Part shown: piece after piece, positions 33,149-41,626 of the stretch
Position numbering within the stretch: the stretch's first letter is position 1
Layout: every line of letters starts with the position of its first letter
Assembly: GCA_049997955.1 (NCBI GenBank)
Contig: JAEBDY010000006.1
Coordinates: forward strand, 124,001 to 188,000
Origin: Umezawaea sp049997955
Lineage (GTDB): Bacteria; Actinomycetota; Actinomycetes; Mycobacteriales; Pseudonocardiaceae
Direction: 5' to 3'
Length of the DNA: 64,000 nt
The notes under the pieces: model-generated
Told to the model about the DNA's origin: nothing
The model's input: only the letters and a program-made list of their open reading frames with translations
Database searches by the model: none
Position numbers and translations under genes: made by a program

Positions 33149-34720
33149 GTGCGCCGATCACTCGTCCTGTTCCTGACGACCCTCCTCGCCTTGGGCCTGC
33201 TCACCCCTGTCGCGCAGGCCGCGGGCTTCAGCACCACCTACCGGACCATCCCCGGCGCGGGCGGCACGCCCATCCGCGCCTTCGTGATCGAGCCGACCGG
33301 CCGCGGCAACGGCCCGTTCCCCCTGCTCGTGCTGCCGTCGAGCTGGGGCGTCAACAACATCGAGTACGTCGGCGCGGCCGCGAAGTTCGCGTACGAGTCC
33401 GGGTACGTGGTGGTCAGCTACACCAGCCGGGGGTTCTACGACTCCGGCGGCGAGATCGACGTCTCGGGACCGGACACGGTCGCCGACGTGAGCAGGGTGA
33501 TCGACTGGGCGGTCGGGAACGCCAAGGGCGACGCGGGAAAGGTCGGCGTCGCGGGCATCTCCTACGGCGCCGGGCAGGCCCTGCTGGCCGCCGCCGTCGA
33601 CCCGCGGATCAAGGCCGTGGCGGCGCTGAGCACGTGGACCGACCTGGCCCGCTCGCTCTACCCGAACGAGACGGTGAACAGCCAGGCCGTCGAACTGCTG
33701 GTGGCCGCGGGCAAGCTCGTCGGACGGCCGGGCCCGGTGCTGAGGGAAGCGGAGGCCGCCTACCGCGACGGCCGCTTCCAGGAGGTCGTCCCGATCTCGG
33801 AATCGCGGTCGGCCGCGAACAAGATCGCCGCGATCAACGCCAACCGCACCGCCGTGATGATCGGCAACGCCTGGAACGACGGCATCTTCGCGCCGGGTCA
33901 GGTCACCGACCTGTTCGCGAAGCTCACCGGCCCGAAGCGGCTGATGCTCTCGCCCGGCGACCACGCGACCGCCGAGCTGTTCGGCGCCGCCGGTCTGCCC
34001 AACGACATCTGGGCGTCGGTCGGCCGCTGGTTCGACAAGCACGTGCGCGGCGTGGACAACGGGATCGACCGGGAGGACCCGGTCAACCTGAAGCCGAACA
34101 CCGGGGGTGGCTGGAAGACGTTCCCCAGTTGGGCGGCGGCGTCGGCCGCGCAGGACAAGCTGTACCTGACCGGCCCGTCCTGGGGCACCGGATCGCTGGC
34201 CCCGGCGGCGACCACGGGCTGGCAGAACCGGATCGCCGCGGGCTGGCCGACCGTCGCCGACAGCGGGACGCTGCTGCTCAGCGGGGCTCTCCAGGGCTTC
34301 TTCGGCATCCCGACCGGGGTGTCGATGCCGCTGGTGGACCGCAACGCGGCCGCCGTGTGGTGGGGGCCGACGTACTCGCGGACCACCGCCGTCAGCGGGG
34401 CGCCGAAGCTGCACGTCACGGTCACGCCGAGCGCGCCGACCACGACGATGTACGCGTACCTGTACGACGTGGGGTCGCTCGGTCTGGGTTCGCTGGTGAC
34501 GCACAAGCCAATCACTCTGCGGAACGCGGCACCCGGTGTGGCGAAGACGCTGGACTTCGAGCTCGAACCGGTGCTGTGGGACGTTCCCGCAGGCCACCGG
34601 CTCGTCCTCGTGGTCGACACCGTCGACCCGCGCTACCTCACCGAGAGTTCGCTCGGGTCCAGCGTCACGTTCAGCTCCCCGGCGGCGGACCCGTCCTGGC
34701 TGCGGGTCCCTCGCGGGTGA
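33149..34720 (+). CDS. Secreted CocE/X-Pro dipeptidyl-peptidase family hydrolase
   Basis: 523 residues. The signal peptide (RRSLVLFLTTLLALGLLTPV, then AQA) is cleaved near residue 24. In the α/β-hydrolase core the nucleophile is Ser in VAGISYGAGQALL, with Asp in GNAWNDGIFAPGQ and His in LSPGDHATAEL. A C-terminal jelly-roll domain follows (LHVTVTPSAPTTTMYAYLYD). It cleaves peptides or esters outside the cell. GTG 33149 has GGGAGG 6 nt upstream. Two CRP-like sites precede it. Confidence 0.87.
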   Translation: MRRSLVLFLTTLLALGLLTPVAQAAGFSTTYRTIPGAGGTPIRAFVIEPTGRGNGPFPLLVLPSSWGVNNIEYVGAAAKFAYESGYVVVSYTSRGFYDSGGEIDVSGPDTVADVSRVIDWAVGNAKGDAGKVGVAGISYGAGQALLAAAVDPRIKAVAALSTWTDLARSLYPNETVNSQAVELLVAAGKLVGRPGPVLREAEAAYRDGRFQEVVPISESRSAANKIAAINANRTAVMIGNAWNDGIFAPGQVTDLFAKLTGPKRLMLSPGDHATAELFGAAGLPNDIWASVGRWFDKHVRGVDNGIDREDPVNLKPNTGGGWKTFPSWAAASAAQDKLYLTGPSWGTGSLAPAATTGWQNRIAAGWPTVADSGTLLLSGALQGFFGIPTGVSMPLVDRNAAAVWWGPTYSRTTAVSGAPKLHVTVTPSAPTTTMYAYLYDVGSLGLGSLVTHKPITLRNAAPGVAKTLDFELEPVLWDVPAGHRLVLVVDTVDPRYLTESSLGSSVTFSSPAADPSWLRVPRG

Positions 34721-35198
34721 GCCTCTCGTCGGACGGCAGGGCGACCTCGCCCCTGCCGTCCGGCGGGTTCGTCCGCGCCAGCCCCAGCGCCACGTCCACC
34801 TGGTCGGAGTGGTGCAGCCCGGCGACCGCGTCCAGGTCGAACCACTCGGCCCGGTCCGACGACCCGCCGACCTCGTGCCGCAGCTCTCCGCCGGTGACGC
34901 GGGCCTCGTAGATGATCCGCAGCCCGTGGAAGTCGACCCCGCCGTCCGGGCGGTCGAAGTGGCGGCGAACGGTGTGCACCCCCAGCAGCCTCTGCACCTC
35001 GATCGAGTACCCGGTCTCCTCGTCGACCTCGCGGATCACGGCCTCGTACGGGTCCTCGCCGTGGTCGATGCCGCCGCCGGGCAACGTCCAGCGCTTGCCG
35101 CTGGGCCCCACCCACCGCGAGAGCAGGATCCGCCCGTCCCGGACGCACAGCGCGTACGCGGCGACCCTGAGCTGATTGATGATCTCCACGGACACCAT
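34671..35198 (-). CDS. Nudix hydrolase
   Basis: About 175 residues. The Nudix box is GGGIDHGEDPYEAVIREVDE followed by ETGY. The start YALCVRDGRILLSRW is typical of 8-oxo-dGTPase-like or ADP-ribose-type enzymes. ATG 35196-35198, GTG 35195 and GTG 35189 are possible starts; the last has AGGA at 8 nt. The 3' end overlaps the convergent peptidase gene by 50 bp. Confidence 0.85.
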   Translation of the reverse strand: MVSVEIINQLRVAAYALCVRDGRILLSRWVGPSGKRWTLPGGGIDHGEDPYEAVIREVDEETGYSIEVQRLLGVHTVRRHFDRPDGGVDFHGLRIIYEARVTGGELRHEVGGSSDRAEWFDLDAVAGLHHSDQVDVALGLARTNPPDGRGEVALPSDERLTREGPAARTGPPPGS

Positions 35199-35238
35199 CC
35201 TGACAGCAGATGACAGCCATTGGTGTTTGGATCTGGGC

Positions 35239-35616
35239 ATGACCACCCAGCTGAAGGCAGCTTTCACGATCACCCGCTGGGACGAGTCGACGTACGAGGC
35301 GGGCGAGCCGAAGCTCGCGCGGGTCGACGTCGGCAAGACGTTCACCGGCCCGCTGGAGGGCACGAGCACCGCCCAGCTGCTCACCTGCGCCGCCGCCGAC
35401 GGCTCGGCGGGGTACGTCGCTTCGGAGCGGTTCACCGGCACCCTCGACGGCCGCACGGGCACGTTCGTGCTCCAGCACGGCGCGACCATGTCCCACTCGG
35501 GACCGTCCTTCTTCGGCCACGTCGTGCCGGGTTCGGGCACCGACGAACTGGTCGGCCTGACCGGTGCGGCCAGGGTGGAGCACCAGCTGATCACCCTGGA
35601 CTACGACCTTGGTTGA
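35239..35616 (+). CDS. DUF3224 protein
   Basis: 125 residues, β-barrel-type DUF3224. Hallmarks are ITRWDESTYEAGEP at the start, VDVGKTFTGPLEGTSTAQLL, and the end GSFVLQH-like motif (GTFVLQHGATM) with VVPGSGTDELVGLTG. Function unknown. The stop overlaps the start of the next gene by 8 bp. Confidence 0.88.
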   Translation: MTTQLKAAFTITRWDESTYEAGEPKLARVDVGKTFTGPLEGTSTAQLLTCAAADGSAGYVASERFTGTLDGRTGTFVLQHGATMSHSGPSFFGHVVPGSGTDELVGLTGAARVEHQLITLDYDLG

Positions 35617-36664
35617 GTCGGTCGACCGCGAGCAGGTGCTCGCGTACCGCGTCGCGGCGCACCAGTTCGACCGCGCGTCGACGGACCTGGACGTGTTCGA
35701 CCTGGGGGTGCAGGACTCGGAACGGTCGGCCGCCGCGGCGCTCGCCGCGCGCCTGGCCGTCGATCCGGACCTGACCGCGTACACGACCACCTGGAGCGTG
35801 CGCGGTGCTCCGCACCTGCACCGCCCCGCCGACCTGCCCGCCTTGGCGGCACGGGTGTGGCCGCTCGGCGACGCCGACGCGGTGGCCCGGATGTCCCGCC
35901 CCCGCGGTGTCGTCGAGGGGCGGGCCGTGTTGGCCGCCGTGGCCGAGGCGCTGCGGGAGGTCGTCGTCGAACCCATGACCAAGGGGGAGGCCAGCGGTCT
36001 CGTCACACCGTTGGTGCCGAAGGAGGTGACGGCCTGGTGCCGGGGGTGCGACACGACCCACGTGCAGGATCCGGTGTTCCGGCTGGCCGTCCTCCCCGCG
36101 GGTCTGGTCTTCGACGTTCGGCGGAAGGCCGTCACCTTCGTCCCGATGGACGACCGGCCGGAAGTGCCTTCGTCCGCGGAGGGGTTCGGCGAGTTGCTGC
36201 TCGCCTACCTGAGGCTGCACGGGCCCGCAGGCCCGTCGGAGGTGGCGGGCTACTTCGGGACCACCGCGGCGGAGATCAAGAAGGTGTGGCCCGGCGAGCT
36301 GGTCGAGGTCTCGGTGAGCGGGAAGCGGGCTTGGGTGCCGTCGGACCGGGTGGACGCGCTGGTGAATCCACCCGAGCCCCGTGCCGTTCGGTTGCTGCCG
36401 CCGTTGGATCCGTACCTCCAGGCCCGCGATCGGGATCTGCTGGTGCCGGACAAGGGCCACCAGAAGGAGGTGTGGCGGATCCTCGGGCGGCGGGGCGCGA
36501 TCCTGGTGGACGGGGAAATCACCGGCACGTGGCGGGCCAAAGCCTCGGGGAAGCGGCTGGAGGTGGCGCTGAACCCGTTCGGTGGGCGGGTGCCTCCGGA
36601 GGTCGAGGAGGAGGCGCGGAGGTTGGCCGCCGTCCGCGGGTTGGAGTCGGCTCGGATCGGGTGA
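35609..36664 (+). CDS. Winged-helix DNA-binding protein (AlkZ/YcaQ-like HTH_42)
   Basis: 351 residues. The family includes DNA glycosylases that unhook interstrand cross-links and winged-helix proteins of unknown role. Visible are VLAYRVAAHQFDR near the start, TTWSVRGAPHLHRPADLPAL (the conserved RG-x-H segment), TAAEIKKVWPGEL in the wing region and RLLPPLDPYLQARDRDLLVP near the end. The catalytic QxQ motif of AlkZ was not clearly found, so glycosylase activity is open. TTG start, overlapping DUF3224. Confidence 0.75.
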   Translation: MVESVDREQVLAYRVAAHQFDRASTDLDVFDLGVQDSERSAAAALAARLAVDPDLTAYTTTWSVRGAPHLHRPADLPALAARVWPLGDADAVARMSRPRGVVEGRAVLAAVAEALREVVVEPMTKGEASGLVTPLVPKEVTAWCRGCDTTHVQDPVFRLAVLPAGLVFDVRRKAVTFVPMDDRPEVPSSAEGFGELLLAYLRLHGPAGPSEVAGYFGTTAAEIKKVWPGELVEVSVSGKRAWVPSDRVDALVNPPEPRAVRLLPPLDPYLQARDRDLLVPDKGHQKEVWRILGRRGAILVDGEITGTWRAKASGKRLEVALNPFGGRVPPEVEEEARRLAAVRGLESARIG

Positions 36665-36682
36665 GCCGACCGTCGACCCGGC

Positions 36683-37630
36683 TCAGCCGAGGGTGCGGAT
36701 CGGGGCGCCCGCCAAGAACGCGTGGACGTCCTCCACCGCTTCGCGGAAGTACGTCTCGTAGTTGGTGTCGGCCACGTAGCCCAGGTGCGGGGTCGCCAGG
36801 ACGTTCGGCAGGCGTCGGAGGGCGTGGTCCTCCGGTAGTGGTTCCTGCTCGAACACGTCCAGGCCCGCGCCCGCGAACCGGCCCGCCTCCAGGGCTTCCA
36901 CCAGTGCCGTCTGGTCGACGATCGCCGCGCGCGAGGTGTTGACCAGGAACGCGGTCGGTCGCAGCAGCGCCAACGCCTCCGCGTCCAGCAGACCCCTGGT
37001 CCGGTCGCCGAGCACCAGGTGGACCGAGACCACGTCGCTCCCGGTGAGCAGGTCCGCCAGCGATCCGGCGAGCCGCACGCCTTCGGGGTCGGTGCGGTCC
37101 GCGGTCAGGTTGGCGCTCCACGCCGTCACGTCCATCCCGAACGCCTTGGCGATTCGCGCCATCCTGACGCCGATCTTGCCGAATCCCAGCAGCCCCAACG
37201 TCTTCCCGGACAGGCCGGTGCCGACCGTGCTCTGCCACGGGCCTCCGGAGCGGAAGGAGCCGTTCTCCGGCACCAGGTGCCTGGCCAGTCCCAGGATCAG
37301 CGCCCAGGTCAGTTCGACCGGTGGTTCCGGTGTGCTGCCCGTTCCGCACACGGTGATCCCGGCGGCAGCGGCGGCGTCCAGGTCAATCGCCGCGTTGCGC
37401 ATGCCGCTGGTGATCAGCAGGCGCAGGTTCGGCAGGCGGGCGATCAGCGACGCGTCGAACGGCGTGCGCTCGCGCATGACCACGACGATCTCGCTGTCGC
37501 GCACGGCGTCCACCACCTCGTCCTGCGTGGCGAAGTGCTCGCGGTGGACCGTGACGTCCACCGCCGACCAGTCCGCCAGGCGCAGTGCGACCCCCTGGTA
37601 GTCGTCCAGCACCGCGCAGCGAAGTCCCAT
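36683..37630 (-). CDS. D-isomer specific 2-hydroxyacid dehydrogenase
   Basis: 315 residues, NAD(P)-dependent. The Rossmann motif is GLLGFGKIGVRMARIAKAFG. The catalytic Arg lies in NTSRAAIVDQTAL, the Glu in FEQEPLPEDH and the His in TPHLGYV. ATG 37628-37630 has GGTGG upstream; ATG 37639 is possible but lies inside a palindrome. The substrate is unknown; phosphoglycerate or small hydroxyacids are typical. Confidence 0.88.
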   Translation of the reverse strand: MGLRCAVLDDYQGVALRLADWSAVDVTVHREHFATQDEVVDAVRDSEIVVVMRERTPFDASLIARLPNLRLLITSGMRNAAIDLDAAAAAGITVCGTGSTPEPPVELTWALILGLARHLVPENGSFRSGGPWQSTVGTGLSGKTLGLLGFGKIGVRMARIAKAFGMDVTAWSANLTADRTDPEGVRLAGSLADLLTGSDVVSVHLVLGDRTRGLLDAEALALLRPTAFLVNTSRAAIVDQTALVEALEAGRFAGAGLDVFEQEPLPEDHALRRLPNVLATPHLGYVADTNYETYFREAVEDVHAFLAGAPIRTLG

Positions 37631-37636
37631 GGCCAC

Positions 37637-37668
37637 CATGGTGCCGGTCGCGTGCGACCGGCACCATG
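37637..37668 (-). terminator. Perfect 15-bp hairpin between two minus-strand genes
   Basis: CATGGTGCCGGTCGC and its complement are separated by GT. It starts 11 nt past the stop of the 158-residue gene and ends at the dehydrogenase start region. It has no U-tract and may act as a partial terminator or mRNA 3' stabiliser. Confidence 0.5.
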
Positions 37669-37679
37669 CGGGGTGAGGA

Positions 37680-38156
37680 CTAGTTGTCGACGATGCCGAC
37701 CGCGCCCAGCACGGCCTGCAAGCCGTCCTCGGCGATGTTGTGGTCGGTTTCCAGCACCGCGGTCACGGACGCCACGTCGGCGGACAGGCCTGCCGCCTTC
37801 GCCCACTCGACCACGGCGACCGCCAACGCCGCCGCGCGTTCGGGCAGGGTCTCGGCCAGCTCCTCGGGGTCGGGCGCGGGCAGGCCCTCGGCCGCCGCCG
37901 CCTCCGCGTACGCGACCTCGCCGAACACCCACTCCCACTGCTCCTGGCCGCCGTCCCAACCGGTCACCACGCACATGTCGCTGTCCGCGACGGTCGCGGA
38001 GATGGCGGCGCCGGTGCCGACGAGCTGCACCAGCGGCTCCTCGTCCAGCACCGGGAACTCCCACCACTGCCAGCCTTCGACGGCGTCGAGCTGGTAGCCG
38101 TCGTCGAGTTCCTCGTCATCCCCGCGTCGCACGACGTAGGAAGCCCACTTGCCCAT
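37680..38156 (-). CDS. Hypothetical acidic protein
   Basis: 158 residues, very acidic, not recognised. It starts MGKWASYVVRRGDDEELDDG, contains the Trp-rich stretches EGWQWWEFP and EQWEWVFGE, and has an Ala/Glu-rich helical second half. There is no signal or membrane segment. It lies 13 bp after the LOG gene on the same strand, probably in one transcript. Confidence 0.75.
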   Translation of the reverse strand: MGKWASYVVRRGDDEELDDGYQLDAVEGWQWWEFPVLDEEPLVQLVGTGAAISATVADSDMCVVTGWDGGQEQWEWVFGEVAYAEAAAAEGLPAPDPEELAETLPERAAALAVAVVEWAKAAGLSADVASVTAVLETDHNIAEDGLQAVLGAVGIVDN

Positions 38157-38169
38157 CTGATGAATCTCC

Positions 38170-38709
38170 TCAGTTCGCGCAGGCGTCCAGCGCCGTCGCC
38201 ACGTCTCCGGTGATGGTCAACGAGTCCAGGGCGGCCCGCGAGACGAAACCGCGACCGCTCAGTTCGCGGACCCAGTCGAACAGACCCCGGTAGTGGTTGT
38301 CGACGTCCAGCACCACGACCGGTTTGGTGTGCATGGACAGCACCCGTGATGTCCACATCTCGAAAAGCTCCTCGCACGTCCCGATCCCGCCGGGCAGGGC
38401 GAGGAACGCGTCCCCGTGCGCTTCCATCAGCGCCTTGCGTTCGCGCATGGTGTCGACCACGACCAGCTCGTCCGCGTGGTCGTCGGCGAGTTCCGTGCCG
38501 ACGAGGCCCTTCGGGATGACGCCGAGGGTCCGGGCACCGCCTTCACGGGCCGTGCGGGCCACCTCGCCCATCATCGACACGCTGCTGCCGCCCCACGTGA
38601 GCGACCAGCCGCGCGCGGCGATCTCGGCGCCCACCTCGGCGGCCAGTTCCAGGTAGCTCGCCGGGACGGTGCGCAGGGATCCGCAGTAGACGGTGACCCT
38701 GGTCGGCAT
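38170..38709 (-). CDS. LOG family protein (cytokinin-type nucleoside 5'-monophosphate phosphoribohydrolase)
   Basis: 179 residues. The LOG motif PGGIGTCEELFEMW (PGGxGTxxE) and the upstream TWGGSSVSMMGEVARTA are clear. It may release cytokinin-like bases; M. tuberculosis Rv1205 is the known bacterial example. ATG 38707-38709 overlaps the stop of the second LOG gene by one base (TGATG), so the two are coupled. Confidence 0.9.
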   Translation of the reverse strand: MPTRVTVYCGSLRTVPASYLELAAEVGAEIAARGWSLTWGGSSVSMMGEVARTAREGGARTLGVIPKGLVGTELADDHADELVVVDTMRERKALMEAHGDAFLALPGGIGTCEELFEMWTSRVLSMHTKPVVVLDVDNHYRGLFDWVRELSGRGFVSRAALDSLTITGDVATALDACAN

Positions 38710-39479
38710 CAGTGCGCCTCGTCCCAGGCCTTGTGGGCCTCCTGCACGACCCGCACGGCGTCGTCGATGTCGTCGGTGAGGTGCAGCAGCGCCAGGTCCT
38801 TGTCGCCGACCTTCCCGCTGGCCAGCACCGAGTCCTGGATCCAGTCGTACAGGCCCTGCCAGTAGGACCGTCCGAAGAGGACGACCGGGAACTTGGTGAC
38901 CTTCTTGGTCTGCACCAGGGTCAGGGCCTCGAACAGCTCGTCGAGCGTGCCGAACCCGCCGGGCAGGCAGATGAACGCCTGCGAGTACTTGATGAACATC
39001 GTCTTGCGGACGAAGAAGTACCGGAAGTTCACGCCGAGGTCGACGAACGGGTTGAGGCCCTGCTCGAAGGGCAGCTCGATGCCGAGCCCGACGGAGAACC
39101 CGCCAGCCTCGGAGCAGCCGCGGTTGACCGCCTCCATCACACCCGGTCCGCCGCCGGTGATCGCCGCGAACCCGGCCTTCGCCAGCGCGGACCCGAGGTC
39201 GCGGCCGATCTGGTACTCGGGGTGGTCGCGGGGCGTGCGCGCGGACCCGAACACGGTCACGGCGCTGGGCACCGCGGAGAGGGCGCCGAAGCCCTCGACG
39301 AACTCCGCCTGGATCCGCAGCACCCGCCACGGGTCGGTGTGCACCCAGTCCGACGGCCCGCGCGAGTCGAGCAACCGCTGGTCGGTGGTGGTCAGCTCGA
39401 CGCGCTGGGAACGGCGCAGCGTCACGGGACCGCGCTGCCGTTCCTGCGGGTGCTCGTCGACAGAGTTGTTGTCAGTCAT
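38709..39479 (-). CDS. LOG/TIGR00730 family Rossmann protein
   Basis: 256 residues, longer group of the family. The PGGFGTLDELFEAL motif, VTVFGSARTPRDHPEYQIG and ITGGGPGVMEAVNRG are conserved. The N-terminal 60 residues are disordered. Activity may be nucleotide hydrolysis similar to LOG, but is unproven for this subgroup. Located upstream of and coupled to the shorter LOG gene. Confidence 0.88.
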   Translation of the reverse strand: MTDNNSVDEHPQERQRGPVTLRRSQRVELTTTDQRLLDSRGPSDWVHTDPWRVLRIQAEFVEGFGALSAVPSAVTVFGSARTPRDHPEYQIGRDLGSALAKAGFAAITGGGPGVMEAVNRGCSEAGGFSVGLGIELPFEQGLNPFVDLGVNFRYFFVRKTMFIKYSQAFICLPGGFGTLDELFEALTLVQTKKVTKFPVVLFGRSYWQGLYDWIQDSVLASGKVGDKDLALLHLTDDIDDAVRVVQEAHKAWDEAH

Positions 39480-39519
39480 CGGCGGGATTCTAGGTCAGGA
39501 ACACCACCGGGTGACCTAC

Positions 39520-40584
39520 TCAGGTGAGGAACCGGCGCAGCACGTCGAGGCAGTCGGTGATCTGCCCGACCGGCACGTTCTCCTGCCGCGTGTGCGCCAG
39601 CGTCGGGTCGCCCGGCCCGAAGTTCACCGCGGGCATGCCCAGCGCCGCGAACCGCGCCACGTCCGTCCACCCCAGCTTGCCAACGGGCGTGGCCCCGGTG
39701 GCCTCGACCAGCCGCCGGGCCACCGGCGAGGACAGACCGGGCAGCGCGCCCGCGGCGACGTCCGTGACGACGACGTCGAACCCGTCGAACACCTCGCGCA
39801 GGTGCGCCTCGGCGTCGGCGGGCGACCGGTCCGGCGCGAACCGGTGGTTCACCGTGAGCACGCAGGCGTCCGGCACCACGTTGCCCGCGACCCCGCCGGT
39901 GATCTTCACCGCCTGGAGGCCTTCGCGGTAGGTGCAGCCGTCGATGTCGACCACGCGGGAGTCGTAGGACTCCAGCCGCCGCAACGCCTCCCCCATCGCG
40001 TGGATCGCGTTGACGCCCATCCACCCGCGGGCGGTGTGCGCGCGGGCACCCGCCGTGCGGACCTCGATCCGCATCGTGCCCTGGCACCCGGCCTCGACGC
40101 CGCCGTCGGACGGCTCGCAGACGATCGCGAGGTCACCGGCCAGCCACTCGGGCAGCTCCCGCTCGATCCGCCCCAGCCCGTTGCGGGCGGCGTCGACCTC
40201 CTCGCAGTCGTAGAACACGAACGTCAGGTCGTAGCGGGGTTCGGTCGCGGTGGCGGCGAGGTTCAGCATCACCGCGTCGCCGCCCTTCATGTCGACGGTG
40301 CCGCACCCGTGCAGGACGTCGCCCTCGCGGCGGCTGGGCAGGTTGTCGTTGATCGGCACGGTGTCGAGGTGCCCGGCCAGCACGACCCGCTGCTCCCGAC
40401 CGAGGTTCGTCCTGGCGAGGACGGAGTTGCCGGACCGCACCACCTCCAGGTGCGGGGCCTGGTCGAGCAGCGAGCGTTCGACCAGGTCGGCGAGCAGGGC
40501 TTCGTCACCGGAAACGCTGGGCACGTCCACCAGCGCGGCGGTCAGCTCAACGGGATCGGCGGAGAGGTGCAGGGTGTCGGCCAC
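39520..40584 (-). CDS. dapE: Succinyl-diaminopimelate desuccinylase
   Basis: 354-residue M20 zinc enzyme in the succinylase branch of lysine/mDAP synthesis. Metal ligands appear in VLAGHLDTVP, GCGTVDMKGGDAVML and FYDCEEVDAARNG; the dimerisation domain has RAHTARGWMGVNAIHAMG. It is divergent from dapD with only 25 bp between the two GTG codons. A -10-like TAACCT sits 7 nt upstream, suggesting a leaderless mRNA. Confidence 0.93.
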   Translation of the reverse strand: MADTLHLSADPVELTAALVDVPSVSGDEALLADLVERSLLDQAPHLEVVRSGNSVLARTNLGREQRVVLAGHLDTVPINDNLPSRREGDVLHGCGTVDMKGGDAVMLNLAATATEPRYDLTFVFYDCEEVDAARNGLGRIERELPEWLAGDLAIVCEPSDGGVEAGCQGTMRIEVRTAGARAHTARGWMGVNAIHAMGEALRRLESYDSRVVDIDGCTYREGLQAVKITGGVAGNVVPDACVLTVNHRFAPDRSPADAEAHLREVFDGFDVVVTDVAAGALPGLSSPVARRLVEATGATPVGKLGWTDVARFAALGMPAVNFGPGDPTLAHTRQENVPVGQITDCLDVLRRFLT

Positions 40585-40591
40585 GACGGGC

Positions 40592-40601
40592 AGGTTACCG
40601 T
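40592..40601. promoter_or_regulatory. Back-to-back -10 boxes for leaderless dapE and dapD
   Basis: AGGTTACCGT contains TAACCT on the minus strand (7 nt before the dapE GTG) and TACCGT on the plus strand (8 nt before the dapD GTG), overlapping by two base pairs. Only one direction can be bound at a time. Confidence 0.5.
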
Positions 40602-40609
40602 TGGCAGCC

Positions 40610-41584
40610 GTGAGCACCCCAAACGCGACCGGCGCGCACGGCGTCGGACTGGCCACCGTCACCCCCGATGGCACCGTCCTGGACACCTGGTTCCCCGCGC
40701 CCCAACTGGGTGAACCGCCGTCGGTCGGCACGCAGCTCCTGTCGTCCGTCGACGTCGCGGGCGCGCTCGGCGAGGAAGCCGCCCACCTCATCGGCGAGGA
40801 CCGGGAACGCGGCGTGCAGGTCATCGGCGTCCAGGTGTCGATCGCCTCGCTGGCGGACGCCCCGGCGGACACCTACGACGTCTACCTCCGCCTGCACCTG
40901 CTCTCGACCAGGCAGGTCCAACCGCACGGCTTGAACCTGGACGGCCAGTTCGGCCTCCTGAACAACGTCGTGTGGACCAACCACGGCCCGTGCGCGGTCG
41001 AGGACTTCGAACGGACCAGGATGCGCCTGCGCACCCGAGGCCCGGTGACCGTGTACGGCGTGGACAAGTTCCCCCGCCTGGTCGACTACGTGGTCCCCAG
41101 CGGCGTCCGGATCGCCGACGCCGACCGGGTGCGCCTCGGCGCGCACCTCGCGTCCGGCACGACCGTGATGCACGAGGGCTTCGTGAACTTCAACGCGGGC
41201 ACGCTCGGCGCGTCCATGGTCGAGGGCCGCATCTCGGCCGGGGTCGTCGTGGGCGACGGCTCGGACGTCGGCGGCGGCGCGTCGATCATGGGCACGCTGT
41301 CCGGCGGCGGCAAGGAGGTCATCTCCATCGGCGAGCGCTGCCTGATCGGCGCCAACGGCGGCATCGGCATCTCGCTTGGCGACGACTGCGTCGTCGAGGC
41401 GGGCCTGTACATCACCGCGGGCACCAAGGTGTCGACGGCGGACGGCGAGGTCGTGAAGGCGGGCCAGCTGTCGGGCGTCCCCGGCCTGCTGTTCATCCGC
41501 GACTCGGTCTCCGGCGCGGTGAAGGTCCTGCCGCGCAAGGGGAACGGCGTGGAGCTGAACGCCGCGCTGCACGCGAACGACTGA
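40610..41584 (+). CDS. dapD: Tetrahydrodipicolinate N-succinyltransferase (actinobacterial type)
   Basis: 324 residues. Transfers succinyl from succinyl-CoA in lysine/mDAP synthesis. The C-terminal left-handed β-helix has hexapeptide repeats (SMVEGRISAGVVVGDGSDVG, GGASIMGTLSGGGKEVISIG). The segments PRLVDYVVPSGVRIADADRV and HEGFVNFNAGTLG match the actinobacterial DapD subtype. It begins at GTG 40610 without a clear ribosome site, consistent with leaderless translation. Confidence 0.93.
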   Translation: MSTPNATGAHGVGLATVTPDGTVLDTWFPAPQLGEPPSVGTQLLSSVDVAGALGEEAAHLIGEDRERGVQVIGVQVSIASLADAPADTYDVYLRLHLLSTRQVQPHGLNLDGQFGLLNNVVWTNHGPCAVEDFERTRMRLRTRGPVTVYGVDKFPRLVDYVVPSGVRIADADRVRLGAHLASGTTVMHEGFVNFNAGTLGASMVEGRISAGVVVGDGSDVGGGASIMGTLSGGGKEVISIGERCLIGANGGIGISLGDDCVVEAGLYITAGTKVSTADGEVVKAGQLSGVPGLLFIRDSVSGAVKVLPRKGNGVELNAALHAND

Positions 41585-41592
41585 GGCCGGGT

Positions 41593-41624
41593 TTCGCGCT
41601 GTGGAGGCTCCTCCACAGCGCGAA
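41593..41624. terminator. Bidirectional hairpin between dapD and dapC
   Basis: TTCGCGCTGTGGAGG and its exact complement, 2-nt spacer, fill the gap between convergent dapD and dapC. There is no long U-tract. Confidence 0.7.
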
Positions 41625-41626
41625 GC

